64,000 bases of DNA from Tardiphaga robiniae (lineage in GTDB: Bacteria > Pseudomonadota > Alphaproteobacteria > Rhizobiales > Xanthobacteraceae). The DNA lies in the NCBI RefSeq assembly GCF_001618955.1, contig NZ_LVYV01000023.1:310001-374000 (forward strand), given 5' to 3'. The notes beneath the pieces were generated by a model that worked only from the letters and a program-made list of their open reading frames with translations, ran no database searches and was not told where the DNA came from. The translations under genes and the position numbers were made by a program. Shown here one piece after another: positions 18,277 to 27,002 of this stretch (position 1 is the stretch's first letter; the number at the start of each line of letters is the position of its first letter).

Positions 18277-19485
18277 TTGAAAGTGCCAGCCGTGTTACCC
18301 GACAAGCTCAGAGAGATCATCGACTGGCTCAGTGACGGTGCGCGATCCGCGCCGACGCCATCGCGCATGATGGCGGAATGTTGCGAGCGGCTTGTCGCTG
18401 CAGGGCTGCCGCTGTACCGCGTGGGCATCTTCATCCGCACCCTGCACCCGGAAATCTTCGGCCGCAATTTCATCTGGCGTCCGGAGACCGGGGTAGTCCT
18501 CAGCTCGGTTGATTTCGACATTCAGGAGGCGCCTGAATTCCTCAGCAGTCCGCTTGCGCTGGTCTTCCGGGAAGGTGTCGAGGTCCGCAGCCGACTTCAT
18601 GAGCCATCAACCACACCCTTTCCTTTTTTCGACGATATGCGCGCCGAAGGCGTTACCGACTACATCGCGATCCCGCTCACCTTCGTCGATAACATGCTCC
18701 ACGCATCAAGCTGGACCACGAAGCAGCCCGGCGGTTTCACCGAGGAGCAGCTTGCTGCCTTGAAAACGGTGCTGCCGACATTGGCGCGGTTGATCGAGGT
18801 CATCGGCATACGACGGGTCACGGTGACACTGCTCGATACCTATGTGGGCAATCGCGCCGGCGGACGTATTCTCGGTGGTCAGATCCGACGCGGCCATACC
18901 GAGACCATGCGCGCAGCGATCTGGTTGTCGGATCTGCGCGGCTTTACGGCGCTGTCGGACCGATTGCCGCCGGAAAGCGTAGTCGAGATTCTCAACCGCT
19001 ATTTCGATTGTCAGGTGCCTGCGATCCTCAAGCATGGCGGCGAAGTGCTCAAATTCATGGGCGATGGTCTGCTGGCCGTGTTTCCCATCGCCGAGGATGA
19101 TGCGGATCGTTCGACGGTTTGCGGCCATGCGCTGGAGGCTACGCGTGAAGCTAGCGCTGCCGTTGAAGCGCTGCGCTGGTCGGATGCGGCAGGTGCTGAA
19201 GAGCGCTTTCGCTTCGGTCTGGCACTGCATGTCGGCAAGGTACTTTACGGCAATATCGGCGGCGGCAACCGGCTCGATTTCACCTGTATCGGCCCGGCGG
19301 TGAATCTCGCTGCACGTCTGGAGAAGATCGCCGGCAAACTGCATCGAACTGTGGTCGCATCCGCGACCTTCGCCGACGCAACGACGACGGACTGGACCGA
19401 TCTCGGCGAATTTCCCATCGCGGGCTTCGCGAAGGCGGAGCGTGTCTATGGGCTGGCCGACGAAGGTGCCACACCCGAGAGCTGA
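18277..19485 (+). CDS. Class III adenylate/guanylate cyclase
   Basis: About 402 residues: an N-terminal sensory-type region (about 1-190, with a GAF-like pattern), then a class III catalytic domain. The two metal-binding Asp lie in WLSDLRGFT and FMGDGLLAVF, with Lys in EVLKFMGDG and DFTCIGPAVNLAARLE placing a substrate-specifying Asp and the ribose-binding Asn and transition-state Arg. The Lys/Asp pair suggests ATP, hence cAMP. A membrane cNMP-binding protein is encoded at 37329, though far away. The start is unclear: TTG at 18277, GTG at 18283 or GTG at 18292. Confidence 0.9.
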   Translation: MKVPAVLPDKLREIIDWLSDGARSAPTPSRMMAECCERLVAAGLPLYRVGIFIRTLHPEIFGRNFIWRPETGVVLSSVDFDIQEAPEFLSSPLALVFREGVEVRSRLHEPSTTPFPFFDDMRAEGVTDYIAIPLTFVDNMLHASSWTTKQPGGFTEEQLAALKTVLPTLARLIEVIGIRRVTVTLLDTYVGNRAGGRILGGQIRRGHTETMRAAIWLSDLRGFTALSDRLPPESVVEILNRYFDCQVPAILKHGGEVLKFMGDGLLAVFPIAEDDADRSTVCGHALEATREASAAVEALRWSDAAGAEERFRFGLALHVGKVLYGNIGGGNRLDFTCIGPAVNLAARLEKIAGKLHRTVVASATFADATTTDWTDLGEFPIAGFAKAERVYGLADEGATPES

Positions 19486-19488
19486 GCT

Positions 19489-19794
19489 CTATTCTTCCGG
19501 CTCGATCGTGAACAGCAGCGGATAACCCTTGGCACGGCCGGCATCGGTGGCGCGGGTTGCCTTGGTCTCGGCCACATCGTGGGTGAACACGGCGACAACG
19601 CAGACGCCGCGCTGATGCGCGGTCATCATCACCTTGGCGGCCTGATCTTCGGACATGCGGAATTCCGCCTTCAGCACCCGCACGACAAACTCGCGCGGCG
19701 TGAAGTCGTCATTGACGAGGATGACCTTGTACAGTTTAGGCCGCTCGACCTTCGGCTTGGTCTTGGCGCTCGGCTTGATGACGGTTTCGGGCAT
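19489..19794 (-). CDS. clpS: ATP-dependent Clp protease adaptor ClpS
   Basis: A 101-residue adaptor that delivers N-degron substrates to ClpA/ClpP. The core reads LYKVILVNDDFTPREFVVRVL, then MMTAHQRGVCVVAVFTHDVAETKA; the Asn-Asp pair and the His of TAHQRG line the N-degron pocket. The flexible N-terminal 20 residues needed for ClpA control are present. clpA is not in the adjacent sequence. The gene converges on the nucleotide cyclase with only three bases between stops and no obvious terminator. Confidence 0.97.
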   Translation of the reverse strand: MPETVIKPSAKTKPKVERPKLYKVILVNDDFTPREFVVRVLKAEFRMSEDQAAKVMMTAHQRGVCVVAVFTHDVAETKATRATDAGRAKGYPLLFTIEPEE

Positions 19795-19975
19795 GGCAAC
19801 TCACGCGGGCGGAGCACACGGCCTTCAATATAATGGCACCACCAGTGGCTGTCGATCAGCCAAGCCATCCGTTCAGGCGCTGCATCCCTGACTTGATTGT
19901 GAACATGCCTGCAGGTTCCTGCTTTGCGGCTCGTCATTTGCATGTCACCATTCGATTCTCAACGGGAGGGCCGCT

Positions 19976-20821
19976 ATGCGCTGGTGTGTCTCGATTGGAG
20001 CGGTACTCGTCGCGGGAGCGATGGCCGGCGGCGACGTCGTGAGCATGGCTGCGACAGGCCCGAAAGCGCAGTTTGCCCAGAGCAAGCAGGACCCCGTGGT
20101 CGATGTCGAACTGGTGCTGGCGGTCGACGTCTCCTATTCGATGGATATGGACGAGCTGGCGATCCAGCGCGAAGGCTATGCCCAGGCCATCGTCTCCAAG
20201 GAATTCCTTACCGCGCTCAAGAGTGGCCCGACAGGCAAGATTGCGGTCACCTATTTCGAATGGGCGGCATCGTCGGACCAGAAGCTGATCATTCCCTGGC
20301 GTGTCATCGATGGCCCTGAATCCGCCGACGCGGTGGCATCCGAAATCATGAAGACGCCGATCCGCCGGGCATCGCGGACCTCGATCTCGGGAGCGATCTA
20401 CTACGCCATGCCGCTGTTCGATGAAAATGCGCTGCACGGCCTGCGCCGCGTCATCGATATTTCGGGCGATGGGCCGAACAACAATGGAGGACCGGTGACG
20501 GTCGCGCGCGACGAGGCAGTCGCGAAAGGCATCGTCATCAACGGCCTGCCGATCATGGCCAAGGAACTGTCCTACTCGACCATGGATATCGAAAATCTCG
20601 ATCTCTATTACGAGGACTGCGTGATCGGCGGCCCGGGCGCGTTCGTGGTGCCGATCAAGGAGCGCGACAAGTTCAAGGAAGCAATCCGCACCAAGCTGGT
20701 GTTGGAAGTTGCAGGATTGATGCCCGAGCCGCGCGCGATTCCTGTCGCCAACACGACCAGGGAGCCGCGCGTCAACTGCCTGATCGGCGAAAAGATCTGG
20801 CAGGATCGCTGGGGGCGGTGA
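19976..20821 (+). CDS. DUF1194 protein: secreted von Willebrand A-type domain
   Basis: A 281-residue exported protein. The N-terminus has a hydrophobic signal segment (about 1-25). The mature protein begins a VWA-like fold with the MIDAS motif DVSYSMD and continues with YFEWAAS, SISGAIYYAMPL and VIDISGDGPNNNGG, which are the DUF1194 landmarks. Such domains bind metal and mediate protein interaction; no function is established. The start ATG at 19976 has CGGGAGGG upstream. It is a single gene between clpS and a short repeat. Confidence 0.9.
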   Translation: MRWCVSIGAVLVAGAMAGGDVVSMAATGPKAQFAQSKQDPVVDVELVLAVDVSYSMDMDELAIQREGYAQAIVSKEFLTALKSGPTGKIAVTYFEWAASSDQKLIIPWRVIDGPESADAVASEIMKTPIRRASRTSISGAIYYAMPLFDENALHGLRRVIDISGDGPNNNGGPVTVARDEAVAKGIVINGLPIMAKELSYSTMDIENLDLYYEDCVIGGPGAFVVPIKERDKFKEAIRTKLVLEVAGLMPEPRAIPVANTTREPRVNCLIGEKIWQDRWGR

Positions 20822-20854
20822 GATTGTTTCTTGAATGCAAAGCGCCGGCAGCGC

Positions 20855-20886
20855 ACTCCCTCGCCCCGCTCTTGCGGGGAGAGGTT
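20855..20886. repeat. Short CTCTCCC-type palindrome
   Basis: CTCCCTCGCCCCGCTCTTGCGGGGAGAGG is an abbreviated member of the CTCTCCC repeat family, located between convergent DUF1194 and cobB genes. It can fold into a hairpin (CCCCGC/GCGGGG) but has no T-run. Confidence 0.6.
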
Positions 20887-20892
20887 AAGACG

Positions 20893-22212
20893 CTATGAGC
20901 TGACTTGCGCAATGGCGTGAAAGAACGTGCCGGTGACATGGCCGCGCCGTCCGCCGCGTTCTGCCATGGGGTCGCCTTGCGCGTTGCGGAGATCGACCAG
21001 CGGGTCGTCGCTGCCCGGATCAATCAGTGACGCATAGTGAAATTCGTGGCCGCGGATGAGCGATCCCTTTGGTCCGATAGGACTGTCGGATAGCAATCGC
21101 GCCTCGCGATAGCCGAGATGCAGGCGGCGCCTGTGGAAACTCGTCGTGTGTCCTAGCAGCCCCGTCATCGGATGCCGGTTGCCGTCGGCATCCTCCAGGC
21201 CTTCACCGAGCACCATATAGCCGCCGCACTCGCCATGGACCGAACGTGTCTGTGCGAAGCGCACCAGCCCGTCGCGGAATTTTTGCGCCGAGGCAAGCGT
21301 CGCCTCGTGAAGTTCGGGATAGCCGCCGGGCAGCCAGCAGCTATCGCAATTATCCGGCGGTGTTTCATTGGCCAGCGGTGAGAAACAGACGATTTCTGCG
21401 CCGGCATTACGCCAGCCGTGGATCAGATGCGGATAGATGAAGGTGAATGCCGCGTCGGCAGCCAACGCAACGCGCTGGCCGGGCGGCGGCAAGGCCGGCG
21501 CGGCATTGCGTGTTGGCTGCCGCTCGACGGGCGCGGCCAGCGCGATGATGGCATCGAGATCGAGATGCTTTTCCGCCATGTCGGCGAGAACGCCCATCCG
21601 CGTGGCAAGGTCGCCGTGTTCGCCGGCCTGGATGAGGCCGAGATGGCGCTCCGGCAGCGCCAGCGCGGCATCCCGCGGAATGGCACCGACGACGGGGATG
21701 CCGAGTGGCGCGATGGCATCCGTGATGAGGCGGCGATGTCGGTCGCTGCCGACGCGGTTCAGGATCACACCGGCGACGCGGACGTCAGGATGATGACCGG
21801 CAAAGCCGCGCACCATAGCGGCGGCTGATTGCGATTGCGCGGTCACGTCGAGCACCAGCAGCACCGGCAACTTGAACCGCGCGGCGATGCTGGCACTGCT
21901 GCCGTCGCGGTCGGCGACGCCGGGCACGCCGTCGAACAGGCCCATGACGCCTTCGACCACCAGCAGATCGGCGGCAGTTGTGGCATCGGCCATGAGTGCA
22001 TGCAGCAGCGCCGGAGGCATCGTCCAGCTGTCGAGATTGATGCAAGGCGCGCCGGTGGCGACCGCGTGAAAGGCGGGATCGATGTAATCAGGCCCCGCCT
22101 TGGCCGCGCGCAGCGTGATGCCGCGCCGCGCCAGCGCGGCGAGCAGGCCGAGCGTGACGGTCGTCTTGCCCGCACCGGATCGGGCTGCGGAGACCAGCAG
22201 GCCGGCGGTCAT
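20893..22212 (-). CDS. cobB: Cobyrinate a,c-diamide synthase (CobB/CbiA)
   Basis: A 439-residue glutamine amidotransferase that amidates carboxylates a and c of the corrin ring in cobalamin synthesis. The N-terminal ATP-binding half shows SAARSGAGKTTV and KAGPDYIDPAFH; the C-terminal class I amidotransferase half has VHGECGGYM with Cys329 as nucleophile. No other cob gene or cobalamin riboswitch lies nearby. Its ATG overlaps the TGA of hipA (ATGA), so it is placed to be cotranslated with a HipBA module, an unusual partner. Confidence 0.95.
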   Translation of the reverse strand: MTAGLLVSAARSGAGKTTVTLGLLAALARRGITLRAAKAGPDYIDPAFHAVATGAPCINLDSWTMPPALLHALMADATTAADLLVVEGVMGLFDGVPGVADRDGSSASIAARFKLPVLLVLDVTAQSQSAAAMVRGFAGHHPDVRVAGVILNRVGSDRHRRLITDAIAPLGIPVVGAIPRDAALALPERHLGLIQAGEHGDLATRMGVLADMAEKHLDLDAIIALAAPVERQPTRNAAPALPPPGQRVALAADAAFTFIYPHLIHGWRNAGAEIVCFSPLANETPPDNCDSCWLPGGYPELHEATLASAQKFRDGLVRFAQTRSVHGECGGYMVLGEGLEDADGNRHPMTGLLGHTTSFHRRRLHLGYREARLLSDSPIGPKGSLIRGHEFHYASLIDPGSDDPLVDLRNAQGDPMAERGGRRGHVTGTFFHAIAQVSS

Positions 22213-23534
22213 GAGGAAACCTGGCTGAGGCTTTTCTCGATCATCGTGATGCGATGTGTCATCGCTTCCGAGATCGATGCAACCAACTGTTCGGGGAAAT
22301 CTCGAGGCAAGTCATTAATCGCTTGCTCTGCCTTCGTCATCGTGTTTGCGACGATATCCTCGAAAGTGGAGCGCACGAGACTGGCACCGATGCCCGCCAT
22401 CGCAGCGGATTGGACGAAGTGCCGCGGCATGACCTCCTCGACCCTGTAGTGACGGCTCTTGCCGATCGACATCGCCAGCTTGAAGTTTTTCCTCTGGACC
22501 TGCCCATTGTCGAGGCTCGGCTGTGCGCTCAGCACGTCATAGAGCGGGGTCATGCGGAAGCGTCCACCTGGATTGAGGAAGATGCTGAAATTCTTGGCAT
22601 GGCCGTCGGTGGCGCCGATCAGCCAGAACACGATGATGGTGCGCAGGAAATGCGAAAGGTCTGCTTCGACGGTGTCGCTGCCCTTGAGCAGGCCGAAGAT
22701 CTCCGTCGTACCGGGGCCGCCGTCGGACTGATATTTTCGCGTCGAGGGTATGGACAGCGATTGCAGGCAGTCCTCCTGAGGCAGGCGCAGCAGGCGCTTG
22801 TCGCGCGTCCAGAGCCGGTCGAAGCGTTCGACCACCAGCGTTCGCCGCCCGCCGAAATCGGCGATTTCCGTATGGGCTGACGGGATGCCGAGCGCTGACA
22901 AAAGTCTAAGGCAGAAATACTCGTTCTCGACACTGTCCGAGAGATTGACGCCGTTCGGGAGCCGGCCGATCTGCGGTTTCAGGATATGGGTGGTCGCCGT
23001 CGTGCCAATCGGTTTGTACCATCGGCCGTCTCGCTTCAGCAGCGCCGTCTTCTCCTGGGCTCCGGCGATAGAAATACGGAAGTCCTTATCCTCGCCGAGC
23101 CCGAGCGGGGCAGAAACGAGGTTGTTCAGGATGTCTGCGATATCGCCAGCATCGACAGGATGGCCGTCCACTTTGCCGGCCGGGTCGGGTGTGTGTTCGT
23201 CCGGAAGAAATTGCAACGCGCCGACGCAGTCGTGGCCGAGGGCGGCGAGCATGCTGTAGGTGTCGGTGCCTTCGGCGCCGACACGTTCGGCGACGCGCTT
23301 GCGGATTGCGTCGCCGTCCGGCAGCAGATTGTCGAAGACATTGAGGACCGCCGCGCCGACATACTGATCTTCGCGCAGTGGAAGGGATAGCGAGATGGGA
23401 AAGGTCGAATCCCAATCCAACCAGTCGCGCGCATAGCGGAAGTTGACGGCACCACTTGCCTCGCGCCGGAGCGCACCGACGAGCCTGCCGTTGACGAACA
23501 CGTTCAGCGGAACGTGCTTCGGCGAACGCGCCAT
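22209..23534 (-). CDS. hipA: HipA-type Ser/Thr kinase toxin
   Basis: A 441-residue HipA kinase. The N-terminal couple_hipA region (LNVFVNGRLVGALRRE, NLLPDGDAIRKRVAER) precedes the HipA-like kinase fold. The catalytic loop ATDGHAKNFSI has Asp310, and the metal-binding Asp333 is in PLYDVLSA, at almost the same numbers as E. coli HipA (309 and 332). The Gly-rich loop region ISIAGAQEKTALL is intact, so the kinase looks active. E. coli HipA phosphorylates glutamyl-tRNA synthetase and causes persistence; the target here is not known. Its ATG overlaps the hipB stop by one base (TGATG). Confidence 0.95.
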   Translation of the reverse strand: MARSPKHVPLNVFVNGRLVGALRREASGAVNFRYARDWLDWDSTFPISLSLPLREDQYVGAAVLNVFDNLLPDGDAIRKRVAERVGAEGTDTYSMLAALGHDCVGALQFLPDEHTPDPAGKVDGHPVDAGDIADILNNLVSAPLGLGEDKDFRISIAGAQEKTALLKRDGRWYKPIGTTATTHILKPQIGRLPNGVNLSDSVENEYFCLRLLSALGIPSAHTEIADFGGRRTLVVERFDRLWTRDKRLLRLPQEDCLQSLSIPSTRKYQSDGGPGTTEIFGLLKGSDTVEADLSHFLRTIIVFWLIGATDGHAKNFSIFLNPGGRFRMTPLYDVLSAQPSLDNGQVQRKNFKLAMSIGKSRHYRVEEVMPRHFVQSAAMAGIGASLVRSTFEDIVANTMTKAEQAINDLPRDFPEQLVASISEAMTHRITMIEKSLSQVSS

Positions 23535-23785
23535 CAGAAAATGCTTTCGATGTCGGCGGCCTCGGTGGTCGTACGAGATCGCACAACCAGTTCGAGATTG
23601 AGCGCGGCGAGAGCCGCCATCAGCGTATTGAGTTGGACGGCGGGTTCGCCGGCTTCCAGACGGGAAACCGTTCCCTGCCGCAGATGCAGCTTCTGGCCGA
23701 GTTCCGTTTGTGTAAGGTCAGCTTGCTTTCTCGCCCGCCGCAAAATGGCGCCGAGCTGTTTTTCGTTGCGTGCGATCTGGTCCAT
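23534..23785 (-). CDS. hipB: HipB-type XRE antitoxin and repressor
   Basis: An 83-residue DNA-binding protein with a Cro/C1-type helix-turn-helix (KQADLTQTELGQKLHLRQGTVSRLEAGEPAVQLNTLMAAL). The C-terminal tail ends in ADIESIF, a likely degradation or HipA-contact tail. HipB proteins neutralise HipA and repress the operon together with it. GGGAG sits seven bases before the ATG. The promoter region upstream holds four palindromic operators. Codon use looks like its neighbours, so recent transfer is not evident. Confidence 0.94.
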   Translation of the reverse strand: MDQIARNEKQLGAILRRARKQADLTQTELGQKLHLRQGTVSRLEAGEPAVQLNTLMAALAALNLELVVRSRTTTEAADIESIF

Positions 23786-23804
23786 GGAAAATCTCCCATG
23801 AAGT

Positions 23805-23905
23805 TTATACGCGGTCGCGTATAAAAATACAATATACGCGATCGCGTATATTTCAATTTTATACGTAAATGCGTATAAAAAAGCTATATACGCGATCGCG
23901 TATAA
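23805..23905. promoter_or_regulatory. Four palindromic operators of the hipBA promoter, spaced exactly 27 bp
   Basis: Four copies of an 18-bp palindrome: 23806-23823 (TATACGCGGTCGCGTATA), 23833-23850 (TATACGCGATCGCGTATA), 23860-23877 (TATACGTAAATGCGTATA) and 23887-23904 (TATACGCGATCGCGTATA). Their centres are exactly 27 bp apart. The second is a perfect 22-bp palindrome with flanks; the third has a degenerate centre. The array fills the 126-bp gap upstream of hipB and must overlap its promoter, so it is the likely HipB/HipBA binding region. Confidence 0.9.
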
Positions 23906-23911
23906 GCCGCC

Positions 23912-25456
23912 TCACACTGTCGCTCTTTCTTTCTTCGGCCAGTACTTGTCCCGCAGATGTCGCTTCACCAGCTTGCCGGTGGGCGTGCGTGGCAGTTCAG
24001 CTTCGAAGTCAATGCTCTTGGGGCATTTGATCGGCGACAAATGCTTGCGGCAGAACACCATCAATTCGGCCTCCAGCGCCTTGCCGGCGCGGCTCATGTC
24101 GTGCGGCTGCACCACGGCCTTGACCTCTTCGCCCATTTCTTCATTCGGTACGCCGAACACCGCAACGTCGGCGATGTCCGGATGGGTGATCAGGACGTCC
24201 TCGGTCTCCTGCGGGTAGATGTTCACGCCGCCGGAAATGATCATGTAGGACTTGCGGTCGGTGAGGTAGAGGAAGCCCTCGTCGTCGAGGTAGCCGACAT
24301 CGCCGAGGGTGGACCAGCCGCGCGCGTTATAGGCGCGCTTCGTCTTCTCGGGGTCGTTGTGGTAGCTGAACTGCGGCGTATCGGCGAAATACACCGTGCC
24401 GATTTCGCCGGTCGGCGCTTCCTGGTCCTCTTCATTGACGATCTTGACGCTGCCGACCACGGCCTTGCCGACGGTGCCGCGATGCGACAGCCACTGCTGC
24501 GAGTTCGACACGGTGACGCCGTTGCCTTCGGAGCCGGCGTAATATTCGATCAGGATCGGTCCCCACCAGTCGATCATGCGCGCCTTGACGTCGACGGGGC
24601 AGGGGGCTGCGGCATGGATCGCGCCGTTCAATGAAGAGACGTCGTATTTCAAACGGACTTCATCAGGCAGCTTCAGCATGCGGACAAACATGGTTGGCAC
24701 AAGCTGCGACTGGGTGATCTTGTGCTTTTCGACAAGCTTGAGGAATTCCTCGGCGTCGAAATGCTCCATGATCACCGACGTGCCGCCGAGCGTGATCGCC
24801 ATCATGTTAAAACGTAACGGAGCCGCGTGATACAGCGGCGCCGGCGACAGATAGATCGAGTCCGATGTCATGCCGCACATGTTCGCGCAGAGCAGCTTCA
24901 GGAACGGATTCGGCACGTCGATAGGATTGTGCTCCGAGGCGCGCTTGATGCCCTTGGGGCGGCCCGTCGTGCCCGACGAATACAGCATGTCATAGCCGGC
25001 GATCTCGTCGGCAATCGGCGTAGCGGGCTGCGCGGCGAGGGCGGTATTCCAGTCGCGGAAACCGGTGCGCGAACCGTCGACGATATAGAACATCGGCTCG
25101 GCCGCGTTGGTGATCAGCGGCGCGACCACGTCGGCGCATTTCTCGGAGGTGATGACGACGCGGGCGCCGCAGTCTTTCACGATATAGGCGATCTCGTCCT
25201 GTGTGAGGTAGCGGCTGATCGCTGTGTAATACAGCCCGGCGCGCTGGGCAGCCCAGCAGATCTCCATGAAATCGAGCCGGTTCTCCATCAACAGCGCGAC
25301 GTGATCACCGGCCTTCATGCCCAGCGATCGAAACAGCTGTGCGCCGCGGTTGGAACGTTCGTCGAGTTCGCGATAGGTGAGCGCCTGGCCGGAGCCGGCC
25401 ATGCGGTAGGCAATCTTGTCGGGATTGGTCTTCGCGTGAATCGACGGATGCGTCAT
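23912..25456 (-). CDS. AMP-forming acyl-CoA synthetase
   Basis: A 514-residue adenylate-forming ligase. YSSGTTGRPKG is at 159-169. It is followed by YYAGSEGNG (in place of the more usual GxTE), the hinge block TLGDVGYLDDEGFLYLTDRKSYMIISGG, and catalytic Lys495 in RTPTGK. It resembles the FadD-like ligases of aromatic and bile acid clusters; the substrate is unresolved. It is the last gene of the leftward set thiolase then ligase, separated from the thiolase by a 160-bp repeat. Its stop lies seven bases from the hip operators. Confidence 0.9.
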   Translation of the reverse strand: MTHPSIHAKTNPDKIAYRMAGSGQALTYRELDERSNRGAQLFRSLGMKAGDHVALLMENRLDFMEICWAAQRAGLYYTAISRYLTQDEIAYIVKDCGARVVITSEKCADVVAPLITNAAEPMFYIVDGSRTGFRDWNTALAAQPATPIADEIAGYDMLYSSGTTGRPKGIKRASEHNPIDVPNPFLKLLCANMCGMTSDSIYLSPAPLYHAAPLRFNMMAITLGGTSVIMEHFDAEEFLKLVEKHKITQSQLVPTMFVRMLKLPDEVRLKYDVSSLNGAIHAAAPCPVDVKARMIDWWGPILIEYYAGSEGNGVTVSNSQQWLSHRGTVGKAVVGSVKIVNEEDQEAPTGEIGTVYFADTPQFSYHNDPEKTKRAYNARGWSTLGDVGYLDDEGFLYLTDRKSYMIISGGVNIYPQETEDVLITHPDIADVAVFGVPNEEMGEEVKAVVQPHDMSRAGKALEAELMVFCRKHLSPIKCPKSIDFEAELPRTPTGKLVKRHLRDKYWPKKERATV

Positions 25457-25526
25457 GGAGAATTCCTTGGTGTTTCCTCGAAGATCGGCGGATTTTTCCG
25501 CTCGTGGTGTGGTTTAGTTTTCTTAC

Positions 25527-25685
25527 TTCCCCTCTCCCCTTGTGGGAGAGGGTGCCTGAGCGAAGCGAAGGCGGGAGAGGGGTATGGCCAGTCGCGGGCC
25601 CTCTCCCGTCTCGAGCCCGCTTCGCGTGTTCGATCCACCCTCTCCCACGTCGCGCTGCTACGCAGCGCTAGGGGAGAGGGGAAGA
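25527..25685. repeat. CTCTCCC palindromic repeat, about 160 bp, copy L
   Basis: Begins CTTCCCCTCTCCCCTTGTGGG and ends GGGGAGAGGGGAAG, with internal CGGGAGAGGGG / CCCTCTCCCG arms. It matches the reverse complement of the element at 36061-36220 over most of its length, including the shared internal text GGTGCCTGAGCGAAGCGAAG. Confidence 0.85.
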
Positions 25686-25688
25686 AAA

Positions 25689-26861
25689 TTACAACCGCTC
25701 CACGATCGTCACATTGGCCATGCCGCCGCCTTCGCACATGGTCTGCAGTCCGTAGCGCTTCTTGTTCTGCTGCAGCGCGTGCACCAGCGTAGTCATCAGC
25801 TTGGTGCCAGAGCCGCCGAGCGGATGGCCCAGCGCGATGGCGCCGCCATTGACGTTGAGGCGCTTCGGATCGGCGCCGGTGGCTTTCAGCCAGGCCGTTG
25901 GAATCGAGGCAAAAGCTTCGTTGACTTCGAACAGGTCGATGTCGTCGATCTTCATCCCGGCCTTTTCGAGCGCGCGCTTGGTGGCGGGCAGGGGCGCTTC
26001 CAGCATGATCACGGGATCGCCGCCCATCATGGTCATGTGGTGGATGCGCGCCAGCGGCTTGATGCCGAGTTGCTTGAGGCCCTTCTCGTTGACAACCATC
26101 ACGCCCGACGCGCCGTCGCAAATCTGGCTGGCGGACGCGGCGGTGAGCTTGCCGTTCTCGGCGATCAGCTTGACGCCGCGGATGCCGTCGAGCGTCGCAT
26201 CGAAACGGATGCCTTCGTCGATGTGATGCGTGTCCGTGGTGCCATCGGCGCGGGTGATCTGCAGCGGGATGATTTCGTCCTTGAACCGGCCGGCCTCGGT
26301 CGCCGCAATAGCGCGCTGGTGGCTCTCGAAGGCGTATGTGTCGAGGTCATCCTTCGACAGTCCGTATTTCTCGGCGACCATTTCGGCGCCGGTGAACTGG
26401 CTGAACTGGATGTTGGGATAGCGCGCTTCCATGCCGGGGCTCTTGTAATGGCCCATGCCGGCCTTGGAGGCGAGGATGCTCGGCGAGCCCATCGGCACGC
26501 GGGTCATGCTCTCGACGCCGGCGGCGATCACGATGTCCATGGAGCCGGCCATCACAGCCTGGGCGGCAAAATGCAGCGCCTGCTGGGAGGAACCGCACTG
26601 GCGGTCGATCGAGGTACCCGGCACGCTTTCCGGCAACTTGGAGGCCAGCACTGCGTTGCGCGCGACGTTCACAGCCTGCTCGCCGCCCTGGCCGACGCAG
26701 CCCATGATGACATCCTCAACCGACGCGGGATCGGCGCCGGTGCGTTCAACCAGGGTGTTCAAAACCGAGGCTGCGAGATCGGCGGGATGCCAGCCGGCGA
26801 GTCGTCCGCCCTTGCGGCCACCTGCGGTCCGTGCGGCGGCGACGATATAGGCCTCGGCCAT
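25689..26861 (-). CDS. Acetyl-CoA acyltransferase (thiolase)
   Basis: A 390-residue thiolase that cleaves 3-ketoacyl-CoA or condenses acyl-CoAs. Catalytic residues are all visible: nucleophile Cys89 in IDRQCGSSQQ, His346 in NGGAIALGHPLGGSG, and Cys376 in TMCEGGGMAN. It begins at the ATG at 26861 and is divergent from the TetR gene, whose product is the likely local regulator. With the ligase downstream and the acyl-CoA dehydrogenases and crotonases to the right, it supplies the last step of a beta-oxidation type route. Confidence 0.95.
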   Translation of the reverse strand: MAEAYIVAAARTAGGRKGGRLAGWHPADLAASVLNTLVERTGADPASVEDVIMGCVGQGGEQAVNVARNAVLASKLPESVPGTSIDRQCGSSQQALHFAAQAVMAGSMDIVIAAGVESMTRVPMGSPSILASKAGMGHYKSPGMEARYPNIQFSQFTGAEMVAEKYGLSKDDLDTYAFESHQRAIAATEAGRFKDEIIPLQITRADGTTDTHHIDEGIRFDATLDGIRGVKLIAENGKLTAASASQICDGASGVMVVNEKGLKQLGIKPLARIHHMTMMGGDPVIMLEAPLPATKRALEKAGMKIDDIDLFEVNEAFASIPTAWLKATGADPKRLNVNGGAIALGHPLGGSGTKLMTTLVHALQQNKKRYGLQTMCEGGGMANVTIVERL

Positions 26862-27002
26862 GCGTGATCTCCCTTTTTTGCCTTGTTTGGCGGCGTTTTT
26901 CGTGGCGTTGAACGCACGGGATTTAAGTGTCCGCGGAGAGTTTAGTCAATCGGTCAATTAACTCTTGAGTGCGGCCGATTGTTCGTATTATCTGCGCTCC
27001 GA

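Noticed and set aside
22213-22300. Search for a cobalamin riboswitch upstream of cobB
   Set aside because: The region is coding sequence of hipA, and no B12-box pattern was seen.
23831-23904. GCGATCGC words in the hip operators considered as an iterated palindrome family (HIP1-like)
   Set aside because: They occur only inside the operator copies here and are explained by the palindromic repressor site.
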